Below, piece by piece: positions 38,239 to 47,770 of a DNA stretch of 64,000 nucleotides (within the stretch, counting starts at the first letter, position 1; every line of letters begins with the position of its first letter). The notes beneath the pieces were generated by a model that was not told where the DNA came from, ran no database searches, and saw only the letters and a program-made list of their open reading frames with translations. The position numbers were made by a program, and so were the translations under genes. Origin of the DNA: Membranihabitans marinus (lineage in GTDB: Bacteria; Bacteroidota; Bacteroidia; Chitinophagales; Saprospiraceae). The stretch covers positions 25,492 through 89,491 of the forward strand of contig NZ_JAJQYA010000019.1 of the NCBI RefSeq assembly GCF_021729155.1. Direction: 5' to 3'.

Positions 38239-38255
38239 AAATTGATTACTTAACG

Positions 38256-38291
38256 GAACGGTCTTTCTCGGATTATAGGGGAAGACCGTTC
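38256..38291 (+). terminator. Terminator/attenuator after susD
   Basis: Fourteen-base arms (38256-38269 and 38278-38291, with G-T pairs) and an eight-base loop, then TTTATATTTA. It separates susCD from the GH109 gene, the same position as the hairpin at 22475. Confidence 0.75.
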
Positions 38292-38307
38292 TTTATATTT
38301 ATTGACT

Positions 38308-39750
38308 ATGAATAAAAATAACAACGCGAGGAGAGATTTTTTAAAAGTAAGTGGATTGACCGGTTTGGGACTAGCCGGAACCTCTCTAGTTACTGGTTGC
38401 GCAACAGGTAAGATGAAATCTTCTGGTAAAGGGGATGATATCGTTGCATTGGCAGAAAGAAAGTATACCCAACAGTTTAATATGTGTGGATACGGAGCTC
38501 CTGCTTTGCCTGTCGTTCGAATAGGATTTATTGGAATGGGCAGTAGAGGACCAGCTGCTGCTGTTCGAATGAGTCATCTAGAAGGAGTAGAGATTAAGGC
38601 ACTTTGTGATGTGAGACCAGAAAAAGCGATAGCGGCCAAGGAAAGATTGAAAGGAACATCCCATAATCCCGATTTGTACACCGATGGTGAAGATGCTTGG
38701 ATGGAAATGTGTCAACGTGATGATATCGATCTAATCTATATTACTACCCCATGGGATCTTCATACACCGATGGCTGTATATGCTATGGAGCAAGGAAAGC
38801 ACACCGCGACCGAAGTACCTGCAGCAACTACTTTGGAAGAGTGCTGGCAATTGGTCGAAACCTCAGAACGAACGAAAAAGCATTGTTGCATTCTTGAGAA
38901 CTGCTGTTATGACTTTTTTGAATTGTTGACTTTCAATATGGCTCGTCAAGGATTCTTCGGAGAAATCGTACACGGTGAAGGTGCTTATATTCACGATATC
39001 ATGGACGGGTACTTTAGTGGTAAAAGATATGATCACTGGAGATTGAAGCAAAACATGAATCGCAGAGGGAATCTTTATCCTACCCATGGTTTGGGCCCAG
39101 TTTGTCAGATCATGAATGTCAATCGCGGAGATAAAATGGATTATTTGACTTCTACCTCTACTATGGATTTTATGTTGGCAGATAAAGTCAATGAAGTAGC
39201 TGCAAGCGATCCCGAATACAAGGAATTTGCAAATCATTCCTTCCGAGGAAATATGAATACCTCTGTAATAAAAACTGCGAAAGGGAAAACCATCATGATA
39301 CAACACGATGTTACTTCTCCACGTCCGTATTCTCGAATTCATATGATTAGTGGCACCAAGGGCATTGCTCAAAAATGGCCAACACCGGGTAAAATTGCCC
39401 TAGGTCACGAGGGTTGGTTTACGGAAGAACAAATGAAAGAAGTAGAAGAAAAGTATACTATGGAATTGGTGACTGCTTTGGGAGAAATGGCCAAGAAAGT
39501 AGGTGGTCATGGCGGAATGGACTTCTTGATGGATTGGCGGTTAATCGATTGTTTGCGCAACGGTTTGCCATTGGATCACGATGTATATGATGCAGCTTCA
39601 TGGAGTGCCATATTCCCTTTGAGTGAATGGTCGGTAGCCAACCGATCTGCACCTATCGATGTGCCTGATTTTACAGGAGGTTCGTGGAAAACTAATGCAC
39701 CAGTAGATAAATCTCTTAAAAATGGAGTGTCTACAGGAGTGACGATGTAA
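38308..39750 (+). CDS. GH109-family alpha-N-acetylgalactosaminidase-like protein
   Basis: 480 residues from the ATG at 38308 (a TTG two codons earlier is less likely). Tat-type signal with a possible lipid-attachment Cys (ARRDFLKVSGLTGLG ... TGC). The NAD domain has IGFIGMGSRG. The usual Lys motif is replaced by EVPAATTLEECW, and YPTHGLGPV and GGHGGMDFLMDW follow. These are characteristic of GH109, which removes GalNAc with a tightly bound NAD through an oxidised intermediate. It works outside the cytoplasm on glycan ends, fitting the sialidase and hexosaminidase in this cluster. Confidence 0.85.
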   Translation: MNKNNNARRDFLKVSGLTGLGLAGTSLVTGCATGKMKSSGKGDDIVALAERKYTQQFNMCGYGAPALPVVRIGFIGMGSRGPAAAVRMSHLEGVEIKALCDVRPEKAIAAKERLKGTSHNPDLYTDGEDAWMEMCQRDDIDLIYITTPWDLHTPMAVYAMEQGKHTATEVPAATTLEECWQLVETSERTKKHCCILENCCYDFFELLTFNMARQGFFGEIVHGEGAYIHDIMDGYFSGKRYDHWRLKQNMNRRGNLYPTHGLGPVCQIMNVNRGDKMDYLTSTSTMDFMLADKVNEVAASDPEYKEFANHSFRGNMNTSVIKTAKGKTIMIQHDVTSPRPYSRIHMISGTKGIAQKWPTPGKIALGHEGWFTEEQMKEVEEKYTMELVTALGEMAKKVGGHGGMDFLMDWRLIDCLRNGLPLDHDVYDAASWSAIFPLSEWSVANRSAPIDVPDFTGGSWKTNAPVDKSLKNGVSTGVTM

Positions 39751-39816
39751 ATTAAATTTTTATCTTGATTTCCATTCGTACATTTAGGTGTACACATCGG
39801 AAATCTTTAAAATTAT

Positions 39817-39846
39817 AACAGAGAAGTCAGCGGCTTCTCTGTTTTT
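39817..39846 (+). terminator. Rho-independent terminator after the GH109 gene
   Basis: Perfect ten-base arms (39817-39826 and 39834-39843) with a seven-base loop and a run of five T (39842-39846). A second, weaker stem (GATTTCC with GGAAATC) lies just upstream near 39769-39806. Confidence 0.82.
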
Positions 39847-39861
39847 AAATCTTTGGCATTT

Positions 39862-41532
39862 ATGACTACTTTGGACTATGTAATTTTAGTAACTTATTTT
39901 GTGGGTTTGATGCTGTTTGGGCTATGGATCTCGAGGAGTATCAAAACCAGTGACGCTTATTTTAGAGGAGAGAGAAAATTTAGTTGGTGGATTATGATGG
40001 GGCAAGCTTTCGGAACGGGAACCCATGCCGAAATGCCCGTGGCTCAAACAGGGGTCACCTTTGGTCATGGATTTGCGACCATTTGGTATCAATGGAAAAA
40101 CATGTTAATTACGCCATTCTATTGGTTGATTGCCCCTTTTTATAGAAGGAGTGATCGAACTACGGTGGGTGAAATCATAGAAGACCGTTATGGTCGGCGA
40201 ATGGGTTTGTTTTATTCTATATTCGCTATTGCCTTTTTTGTTTTTAATATGGGAGCTATGCTCCAAGGAGCAGCAAAAGTGATTTCTGTGATCAGCGATG
40301 ACTTACTCTCTCCCAATGGAGTGGTAATCGCTATGACTGTAGCTTTTATTGTCTATAGTTTTGCTGGAGGATTGGTCGCTGCTGCATATACGGATTTTAT
40401 TCAAGGTATGTTGATTATCGTGCTCTCCTTTATGTTGATTCCTCTAGGACTTCATGAAGTCAATGGATTTGCAGGCATGAAAGAAGTTCTTCCAGAAAAT
40501 TTCTTTTACCTCATGAGCGAAGAGAGTGGAATCGATGGCTTTACCCTAGCCATGTTGGCTGTCAATGGTATCGTAGGGATAACTGCCCAACCCCATATGG
40601 TTTCTATGTGTGCAACGGGTAACACAGAACGCGCCGGTCGAATTGGACAGACTTTTGGTTCCATGGTCAAGCGAATGGTCACTGTCGGATGGGCTTTGAC
40701 TGGGTTGATTGTGGCTGCTATGGTAATTAAAAATAATGTGTCTTTGGCTGATCCTGAAATGGCTTTCGGATATGGTGCTCGTGAATTGTTGGGACCTGGA
40801 TTGATCGGTTTGATGTTTGCTGCTATTGTGGCTGCTAATATGTCTACTTGTTCTACCTTTATGGTTAATAATGGTGCATTGTTTACGCAGAATATTTATA
40901 AAGAATATATTAATCCCACAGCGCCGGATTCCAAGCTACTGTCTATGGGACGATATTCTGGGTTAATTCTATCCTTGATTGCCGCCTTATTTGCCTTGAG
41001 TATTAAAAATGTATTGCACGCCTTCCTTTTTACCGAAACCATAGCCGCCTTTGTAGGTATTATATTTTTAGGAGGATTGATATGGAAGCGAGCCAATAGA
41101 TATGGCGCTGCTGCTGCAGTCGTACTTTCTATAGGTAGTTACTATTTTATCAATTTTCAAAATACAGGTGAATTGATATTGGTTTATGCTTGGAAGCCAG
41201 CTCCCTTCGGATGGGCGATGCTCATCGGTTTTGCTGCTTTTTACATCGTCAGTTTATTGACTCAAAAGGAAGATGACGAAAAGATGGAAGTATTTTTTGA
41301 TAAAATGCGTAGAAAATCCGATGCGAAAACCTTGGGACCTGATGGTAAATTGCCTTTAGCTTCAGAGACCGGCGACGACTTGTTGTTGTTGGATTTGGCT
41401 GGATGGTTGAAAAAGGAAAGATGGCAGAATTTCTTTAAGCGATATCGAGAAGATTTAGTGGGTTTTGTACTCAGTTGGCTTCTTATCGCTGTCATAATAT
41501 TTATTGCTTGGGCTATTTTACAAATTGGCTAG
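39862..41532 (+). CDS. Sodium:solute symporter (SSS family), sugar-type
   Basis: 556 residues from the ATG at 39862. Multiple membrane segments with SSS features: DYVILVTYFVGLMLFGLW, then SDAYFRGERKFSWWIMMGQ, a GTHAEMPVAQTGVTF loop, FAGGLVAAAYTDFIQG and MFAAIVAANMSTCSTFMVNN. A long cytoplasmic segment rich in charged residues (about 465-525) precedes the last helix. It probably imports the monosaccharide released by the cluster, perhaps sialic acid or an amino sugar; the exact solute is inferred. It is set apart from GH109 by a terminator. Confidence 0.87.
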   Translation: MTTLDYVILVTYFVGLMLFGLWISRSIKTSDAYFRGERKFSWWIMMGQAFGTGTHAEMPVAQTGVTFGHGFATIWYQWKNMLITPFYWLIAPFYRRSDRTTVGEIIEDRYGRRMGLFYSIFAIAFFVFNMGAMLQGAAKVISVISDDLLSPNGVVIAMTVAFIVYSFAGGLVAAAYTDFIQGMLIIVLSFMLIPLGLHEVNGFAGMKEVLPENFFYLMSEESGIDGFTLAMLAVNGIVGITAQPHMVSMCATGNTERAGRIGQTFGSMVKRMVTVGWALTGLIVAAMVIKNNVSLADPEMAFGYGARELLGPGLIGLMFAAIVAANMSTCSTFMVNNGALFTQNIYKEYINPTAPDSKLLSMGRYSGLILSLIAALFALSIKNVLHAFLFTETIAAFVGIIFLGGLIWKRANRYGAAAAVVLSIGSYYFINFQNTGELILVYAWKPAPFGWAMLIGFAAFYIVSLLTQKEDDEKMEVFFDKMRRKSDAKTLGPDGKLPLASETGDDLLLLDLAGWLKKERWQNFFKRYREDLVGFVLSWLLIAVIIFIAWAILQIG

Positions 41533-41601
41533 TAGATCTTAAAGAAGGTGAATTTTATTTTGAAAGAGAGATAATTTTCAATCTGTTATAGATATTTTTT
41601 G

Positions 41602-41640
41602 GCGTCTATTTTGCTATTGAAAGTGAAATAGACGCTTTTA
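41602..41640 (+). terminator. Rho-independent terminator after the symporter
   Basis: Perfect ten-base arms (41602-41611 and 41626-41635) around a 14-base loop, followed by TTTTAATT. Confidence 0.82.
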
Positions 41641-41722
41641 ATTAAACCCTTGATTGGGGCAGTGGGTTTAAGGAAAATAGAATGTTGCGCTTAGTTTTAT
41701 ACGGGATAAAAAATATATAAAC

Positions 41723-44389
41723 ATGTTTAATAAAATCAATCGTAGGTATTTTTTAGATCGTACGGTAAAGTCGGGAATTGGGATTGGAATGGGGCTACCT
41801 ATGCTTGATTTTAAATTTGTAAAGTCTTTTAGTGGAGCGAAAGAACCCTTACACGATTGGTCACTATGGGAGCAATATAGATCTGAGGTCAAACATCCTG
41901 TGCTGACTATCCAACCAGAAGATATTCAAAGAGCAAAAGGCAATATTCAATCCTTCGAATGGGCCAAAAATTACTTGAATAACAAGGTTAAACAAGCCAA
42001 TTATTTTATTGATTTAATTGCAACTCATAGCTTAGAACGGCTGATAGAACTGACTACACCAGGTGATCCTCTCTGGACACCCTGTCCCTCATGTAGGGAA
42101 AAAGATTTGCCATTTCATCCACATGGACAATGGAATTGGAAGATTGAAAGCCCAGACGAAATAGTATGTGATGTATGTCATGAAAGCTTTCCTCACAGTG
42201 ATTACCCGGAAAGCATCGAACTAAAAACCAGTTATGGACTTCCTCAAACCATTGCCTTTTATGGGGGAGACACATTTAAAATATTTGGGTTTCCCGAAGG
42301 GCGACCTAGTTTTACGGCCAATATTCGTTCGAGAAAAGTGCAGTGGTGTGCAGGAGCATGTCGTACTATAGCAGAAGCCTATATCTTGACAGGTGATATA
42401 GCATATGCTGTACAATGTAAAGCGATTCTCAGTCGGATGGCTGAATGTTATCCAAATTGGTTGATTCACGTAGGATATGGTGAATATGCTGATATGGATC
42501 CACGTGAAGCAGCACAGAATATAATGAATTTGCCCAATCCGGAATTGACCCCGCCACCCAATCATCCGGATAATAGATTGTGGACTGGTTATTGGAGTGC
42601 AGGTCGAGCCAGTGGAGTAGGTTTGGAAGCTGATTTTGTCCGAAAAATGGTGGAGTCCTATGATTTGACTTGTGAGGCTGTGGATGGCAATCAAAATCCG
42701 TTGTATTCCCAAGCAGAAAGGATAACCATTGAAAAGGATCTTTTACTGGAAAGTACTATTCTATTGGTTTGTGATAAAAAAATAAATAACAAGGCCGTGA
42801 GCAATCGCAGTGCAGTGGGAATGGTCGGAATCTGTTTGGGGCATCCTGAATTGATGCGTTTTGGACTCGATGGATTTGATAAGACAGTGAATGGGTGGTT
42901 CTTAAAAGATGGAACCACGAAGGAAACCCCCTTCTATGGCCTCATGACCTTGGGTGGATTGTGGGACTTCGCTCAATCTGTTCGAGGATATAGTGATCCC
43001 AAAAACTACCGTGATGCTTCTGGAAATCGATTGCAAGGTCTGAATTTGTACCGCGATCCTGGATTTACTAAGGTTTGGTCTGGATTTTTTAAAGGACTTC
43101 AAGGGGATTTAAAATATCCTCCTTTTGCCGATTCATTTTTAAATAACACCTTAGATCCATCTTATGTAGAATTAATGGTGGCCAACTACGAAGACCATCC
43201 CGAATATTTGGCCTTGTTAAGAGAGCTATGTGGTGAAGGTCTGACTCAACCATCTGGTCCGGTTCCCGACCGATATTATGAGAAGGATATGAAGGATCTC
43301 GATCTCATTACTTTGCAGCTGCCATATGATTTGGCTAAGCCACAGAGTTTGTCTTCTTTTTCGTTGTATTATCGAGATGGATCCTGGTTAAATAGACCGA
43401 TTGAGGCACTGAGTTTTCCCGATTGGAATCCAGATCAGTTGAGGATTCCACATCTTAGGACGGGGCAAAACGGAAGAGAAAGCTTGTTGATGTTGAATGC
43501 CAGTCATTGGAATGGTCACAATCACGAAGATAGTCTCAATCTTTACTACTGGAAAAACAACCGTCCTATTCTTTCAGATTTTGGTTATTTATGGGATCAT
43601 CCTCATGAAGAAATGACGACTCGGACCTTGGCTCACAATACGGTTTTGATCGATCAAAAAAGCCAAGTGACCAAACGTCGAGGTGGAAGTGTTAAGGAAT
43701 ACCATTCTTCCTCTCATGTAAAGATGGTGGAAGCTGAATCTGATGCTTATGCAGAGGCTTCTATGTATCGACGTACTTCTGCCATTATAGATCACGGCCA
43801 AGGGCGAAATTATGTAGTAGACTTTTTTAGAGTGAGAGGTGGCGATGTGCAAGATTATATATTTCATATCGAAAGCCTTGAGTACGCTTTTTCGGAACAA
43901 CATCGATGGAGTGATCACAGTCAAGGATTGTACGATTTCGAATCGGTAAAAAAGGGTAGTGATTCTACTCCTTGGCAGTTGTCCTGGCCTACTGGTGGTG
44001 GACATAGTGCCAAGGCCTGGATGCTGGCCCAAGCGGGTGAAACTGCCTATATCGCCGAAGGTTGGGGGCAGAAGGATTGGGAAAATTCCGACTATGGAGC
44101 TAAAGCTAGTTATATAGTGCGAAGAAGTAGCGGATCTGATATGAAAACCTTTGTGTCGGTATTTGAAGGTAGTAGTAGCGATGAATTTTTTGTGAAAAAA
44201 GTGGACTATGATGAAGAGCAAAATCTTCTGATCATCGAAACATCTCTTGGAAGAGATTACGTGATGTCTGCTGTGGACAAAGCTGAGGTTAGCATAAGTA
44301 AAGGATTAGATTCTGTAAAGATAAAAGGACATTTTGCCGTATCTTCAGTGAATCAAAAAGGGAAGGATTGGGATTTTGTGGTTGATTGA
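41723..44389 (+). CDS. Heparinase II/III-family polysaccharide lyase-like protein
   Basis: 888 residues. N-terminal Arg-Arg motif and hydrophobic stretch (INRRYFLDRTVKSGIGIGMG) suggest Tat export. An unusual zinc-type Cys pattern follows (PCPSCREKDL ... CDVCHESFPHSD, near residues 115-155). The centre is an alpha/alpha toroid. The C-terminal beta domain carries the heparinase II/III signature (NGHNHEDSLNLYYW, DFGYLWDHP, RTLAHNTVLID). Enzymes of this fold cleave uronic-acid polysaccharides such as heparan sulfate or alginate by elimination. In a sialic/amino-sugar cluster a glycosaminoglycan is a plausible substrate, but not proven. Confidence 0.8.
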   Translation: MFNKINRRYFLDRTVKSGIGIGMGLPMLDFKFVKSFSGAKEPLHDWSLWEQYRSEVKHPVLTIQPEDIQRAKGNIQSFEWAKNYLNNKVKQANYFIDLIATHSLERLIELTTPGDPLWTPCPSCREKDLPFHPHGQWNWKIESPDEIVCDVCHESFPHSDYPESIELKTSYGLPQTIAFYGGDTFKIFGFPEGRPSFTANIRSRKVQWCAGACRTIAEAYILTGDIAYAVQCKAILSRMAECYPNWLIHVGYGEYADMDPREAAQNIMNLPNPELTPPPNHPDNRLWTGYWSAGRASGVGLEADFVRKMVESYDLTCEAVDGNQNPLYSQAERITIEKDLLLESTILLVCDKKINNKAVSNRSAVGMVGICLGHPELMRFGLDGFDKTVNGWFLKDGTTKETPFYGLMTLGGLWDFAQSVRGYSDPKNYRDASGNRLQGLNLYRDPGFTKVWSGFFKGLQGDLKYPPFADSFLNNTLDPSYVELMVANYEDHPEYLALLRELCGEGLTQPSGPVPDRYYEKDMKDLDLITLQLPYDLAKPQSLSSFSLYYRDGSWLNRPIEALSFPDWNPDQLRIPHLRTGQNGRESLLMLNASHWNGHNHEDSLNLYYWKNNRPILSDFGYLWDHPHEEMTTRTLAHNTVLIDQKSQVTKRRGGSVKEYHSSSHVKMVEAESDAYAEASMYRRTSAIIDHGQGRNYVVDFFRVRGGDVQDYIFHIESLEYAFSEQHRWSDHSQGLYDFESVKKGSDSTPWQLSWPTGGGHSAKAWMLAQAGETAYIAEGWGQKDWENSDYGAKASYIVRRSSGSDMKTFVSVFEGSSSDEFFVKKVDYDEEQNLLIIETSLGRDYVMSAVDKAEVSISKGLDSVKIKGHFAVSSVNQKGKDWDFVVD

Positions 44390-44461
44390 TGTCTGTAGGT
44401 ATCATTTGATACGACGATCCTGTGTTGTACTTACTTTTAATAATCAAAAAATTTTTTGTCT

Positions 44462-45832
44462 ATGCGTCATTTTATCTGTCTTATTGCGATAGTTTTAGTG
44501 GGTTTTGGATTTGGGGAGGTTCAATCCCAAGAAGTATTGAATTGGAAGGCTGGAGTAGCTACCTTAGATGTCACGCCGACTCGATCCATGTGGATGGGAG
44601 GATATGCTTTTAGAGATCGAGGATCAGAAGGGGTTAGAGAAAATGTATATATCAAAGCTTTGGCCTTGGAAGATGCTGATGGAAAAAGAGGGGTGATGGT
44701 TTCCATGGATTTGATTAATATCCCTAAGGGACCATCAGACAGGATCCGGGATAGAGTGGAAAAAGATTACAATATTAAGCGATCTCAGATTATCCTCAAT
44801 GTTTCTCATACTCATACAGGGCCAGAGGTGAGGCCGGAAGTGTGGAATATTGGAGATGAAGAGAGTAATAAAATAGCTGATTATACTATTGAGCTAGAAA
44901 ATAGTATAGTGAAACTTGTTGGAATAGCCTTTGAGGATCTTCAGCCAGCTCGATTATATTCTGGCAACGGATTGACTCGATTTCAAGTTAATCGACGGAA
45001 TAATGTAGAGCGAGAATTAAAGAGTTATACAGAGTTGAAAGGCCCCAATGATTATGCTGTCCCAGTAATTAAGGTAGTGGATCAGGAAGATGAAATCAAG
45101 GCTATTGTATTTGGTTATGCCTGTCATGCGACGGTATTAAATGATTATTTAATATCAGGGGATTATCCCGGCTATGCTCAGAAGACATTAGAAATGCTCT
45201 ATCCAGAGGCTACTGCTATGTTTTTTCAGGGGGCAGGAGGAGATCAAAATCCTTTACCTCGACGCGAGGCCGTTTTGGCAGAACAATACGGCAGAGAACT
45301 GGCTGCTGCAGTAGATCGTGTGTTGAAATCGGATATGAAGTCCTTGGAATCTAAATTGGCAGTATCATATTCTGAAATTCCGATTGGGATGCAGGATGGA
45401 CCTCCTTGTGCCGAGGATTTGGAAGCCATTACTGCTGATGATTCATCCTATCCCGATTATTTAAAGCATAGAGCTCAAGTGATACTTGACAAGATCAATA
45501 GTGGAGAAGGATTGGTCAAAGATTATCCCTACCCAGTGCAGGCATGGAGTATCGGAGACCAAGCGGTCTTTGCTTTGGGAGGCGAGTTGTTGGTAGGCTA
45601 TGCCATTGAACTGAAGCGGATCTTTGGAGATGATATTTTTGTGTTTGGATACAGCAACGATGTGATGGGGTATATCCCGACTGTCACTGTGCTTAGAGAA
45701 GGTGGTTATGAAGGCAATCGATCGCCATATTTTACCAATCCTTGGGAAGCTAATATTGAATACCTAATTATTAGTGAAGCCAGTAAATTGGCGAAGCAAA
45801 TAGGAGTGAAAACAGCAGCTAAAGAGGATTAA
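44462..45832 (+). CDS. Secreted neutral ceramidase-like protein
   Basis: 456 residues from the ATG at 44462, with a signal peptide cut near VQSQ. Same domain as the protein at 5376: WKAGVATLDVTPT at the start, the zinc motif HTHTGPE, and GYACHATVL. At the nucleophile position, where neutral ceramidases and the paralogue have a Ser before Pro (SGELSP), this one reads GGDQNPLP, so the Ser is replaced. It is also shorter than true ceramidases. It may hydrolyse a different amide or ester bond outside the cell. Neighbours are glycan hydrolases and lyases. Confidence 0.72.
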   Translation: MRHFICLIAIVLVGFGFGEVQSQEVLNWKAGVATLDVTPTRSMWMGGYAFRDRGSEGVRENVYIKALALEDADGKRGVMVSMDLINIPKGPSDRIRDRVEKDYNIKRSQIILNVSHTHTGPEVRPEVWNIGDEESNKIADYTIELENSIVKLVGIAFEDLQPARLYSGNGLTRFQVNRRNNVERELKSYTELKGPNDYAVPVIKVVDQEDEIKAIVFGYACHATVLNDYLISGDYPGYAQKTLEMLYPEATAMFFQGAGGDQNPLPRREAVLAEQYGRELAAAVDRVLKSDMKSLESKLAVSYSEIPIGMQDGPPCAEDLEAITADDSSYPDYLKHRAQVILDKINSGEGLVKDYPYPVQAWSIGDQAVFALGGELLVGYAIELKRIFGDDIFVFGYSNDVMGYIPTVTVLREGGYEGNRSPYFTNPWEANIEYLIISEASKLAKQIGVKTAAKED

Positions 45833-45921
45833 TTAGTTTCAATAAGTGGACTATAAGAGATCAATTAGGGATGTAGTTACATAATAATACAAAAATATAG
45901 TTACTTTTGTCTGTATTTTAC

Positions 45922-47511
45922 ATGTTAAAGAAGAATATGAGAATTAAATCATGGGTTAGTGTTTTAGCGATGTGGATGATGGTGTCCCTATTATATGGAC
46001 AGGAAGTATCTGTTGTTCCAATGCCACAATCGATAAAATCATTGAACAGCAGTTTTTATTTTGGGAATCATATTACGATTCAGGAATCGGATTTTGACAA
46101 TGGCCAAATAAGTCATTATTTGCAGCAAGAAATACACGATAGATTTGGAATATATACAAAAATTGTTGCTGCTGAAGGGGATGTTGTCTTTGTATATGAT
46201 GAAGGTTTTTCTTCGGAATCCTATAGTCTAAAGATAGATGAGAATATACAGATCAATGGTGATGATGCAGGGTTATTTTACGGAATTCAGACCTTGTTGC
46301 AGTTGATGGCCGATGCGGAAGAAGGATCGACTAAATTTCAATTGCCAACCTTGGAAATAGAAGATAGTCCAGCCTTTCAATGGCGGGGAATTATGTTGGA
46401 TGAATCCCGTCATTTTTTTGGTAAAGAAGTCGTCCTTGAGTTGTTGAGATGGATGGCTTTTTACAAGCTAAATGTGTTTCATTGGCATCTGACAGACAGT
46501 CCAGGTTGGAGGATAGAGATAAAAAAATATCCTTACCTCACTCTTATTGGAGGAATTGGCGATGATCACCATCCTCATCAGAAAGCTCAATTTTATACAC
46601 AAGAAGAAATAAAGGAAATTGTAGCTTATGCCCAGAATCTCCATATTGAAGTGGTTCCCGAAATTGATATGCCCGGTCATGCTACATCGGTCAACAAGGC
46701 TTATCCAGTATTTAGTGGAGGTGGATCTGAGCGTTTTCCCGAATTTACCCTACATCCGATCAAAGATACCGTGGCTACTTTTTTAACCGATGTACTGAAG
46801 GAAGTTGATGCATTGTTTCCCAGTCAGAAAATTCATATTGGAGGAGATGAAGTACATTTTGGAAATCATGCTTGGAAGACGGATTCATTGGTTGTGGATT
46901 GGATGAAGGCCAATCATACATCTTCTTTGGTCGATGTAGAGCACTACTTTCTCAACCGTATGGCCGATTCGGTATCTGGTCTAAATAATACCTTACTGGG
47001 ATGGGATGAAGTCGTCAATGCTGGATTACCAATAGATAATACAATCATTTATTGGTGGCGGCACGATCGACTCGATGCCTTGACCAATGCCTTAGATGCA
47101 GGATATCCTGTAGTGCTGTGTCCGAGAATACCACTGTATTTAGATTTTGATCAAGATGAGTCGCATCGCTTTGGTAGAAAATGGGGAGGGCGATTTGCCG
47201 ATTTAAAGACCATTTATCATTTTCCTGAGGATACCTTGTATGCCGATACACACAGTGATCAGATCTTGGGTTTGCAGGGCAATATTTGGACGGAAAGAAT
47301 AGCCAATCGACATCGACTCATGTATATGACATTTCCCCGAATAGCTGCTGTGGCAGAGGCGGGATGGGCAAAGTCGGATAATAAGGATTTCAATTTATTT
47401 TTTCATCGTCTAGAACATCATATGCCCTGGTATGAGGAAGGTGAAATCTATTTTTACGATGTCTTTGATCCGGAATCTACTCCTGAGCCGGTGATGATTG
47501 AAGGAAGGTAG
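45922..47511 (+). CDS. GH20 beta-N-acetylhexosaminidase
   Basis: 529 residues from the ATG at 45922; 45937 is also possible and has a purine-rich stretch five bases before it. A TTG at 45907 would overlap a -7-like TACTTTTG (45902-45909). Signal peptide, then the GH20 N-terminal domain (SVVPMPQSIK, YGIQTLLQLM) and the TIM barrel: WRGIMLDESRHFFG, VFHWHLTDSPGWRIEI, VPEIDMPGHATS, IHIGGDEVHFG with the catalytic Asp309-Glu310, and GLQGNIWTERI. It removes terminal beta-GlcNAc or GalNAc by substrate-assisted catalysis. Confidence 0.92.
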   Translation: MLKKNMRIKSWVSVLAMWMMVSLLYGQEVSVVPMPQSIKSLNSSFYFGNHITIQESDFDNGQISHYLQQEIHDRFGIYTKIVAAEGDVVFVYDEGFSSESYSLKIDENIQINGDDAGLFYGIQTLLQLMADAEEGSTKFQLPTLEIEDSPAFQWRGIMLDESRHFFGKEVVLELLRWMAFYKLNVFHWHLTDSPGWRIEIKKYPYLTLIGGIGDDHHPHQKAQFYTQEEIKEIVAYAQNLHIEVVPEIDMPGHATSVNKAYPVFSGGGSERFPEFTLHPIKDTVATFLTDVLKEVDALFPSQKIHIGGDEVHFGNHAWKTDSLVVDWMKANHTSSLVDVEHYFLNRMADSVSGLNNTLLGWDEVVNAGLPIDNTIIYWWRHDRLDALTNALDAGYPVVLCPRIPLYLDFDQDESHRFGRKWGGRFADLKTIYHFPEDTLYADTHSDQILGLQGNIWTERIANRHRLMYMTFPRIAAVAEAGWAKSDNKDFNLFFHRLEHHMPWYEEGEIYFYDVFDPESTPEPVMIEGR

Positions 47512-47702
47512 TGGTTTTATTGTGAGTCTCAATAACGGTAGTCAAGTCTTATACTCAATGCATTTATAATTGTCGGGATATTCATGTCAAACTACCTAGA
47601 AAAGTAAGTCATAAAGGCGGCGCACTGAGGTGATTCGAAGTGGACGACAAAATATTAAATATACAACTACCAGGTTGTTCTAAAGAGCTACTCCATTTAG
47701 TT

Positions 47703-47764
47703 ATTATACCTAGAATCCCTTTCGTGAAGACATCAGTCTTCATGGAATGGATTCTAGGTATAAT
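47703..47764. terminator. Long nested hairpin between convergent genes
   Basis: Perfect 16-base outer arms (47703-47718 and 47749-47764) enclose a second seven-base stem (47725-47731 with 47736-47742). It lies between the ends of the GH20 gene and the T9SS gene and could terminate both. Upstream, near 47616-47700, are decayed pieces of the hairpin-array family (CACTGAGGTGATTCGAAGTGG-type and GGTTGTTCTAAAGAGC). Confidence 0.7.
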
Positions 47765-47770
47765 GTTCAC

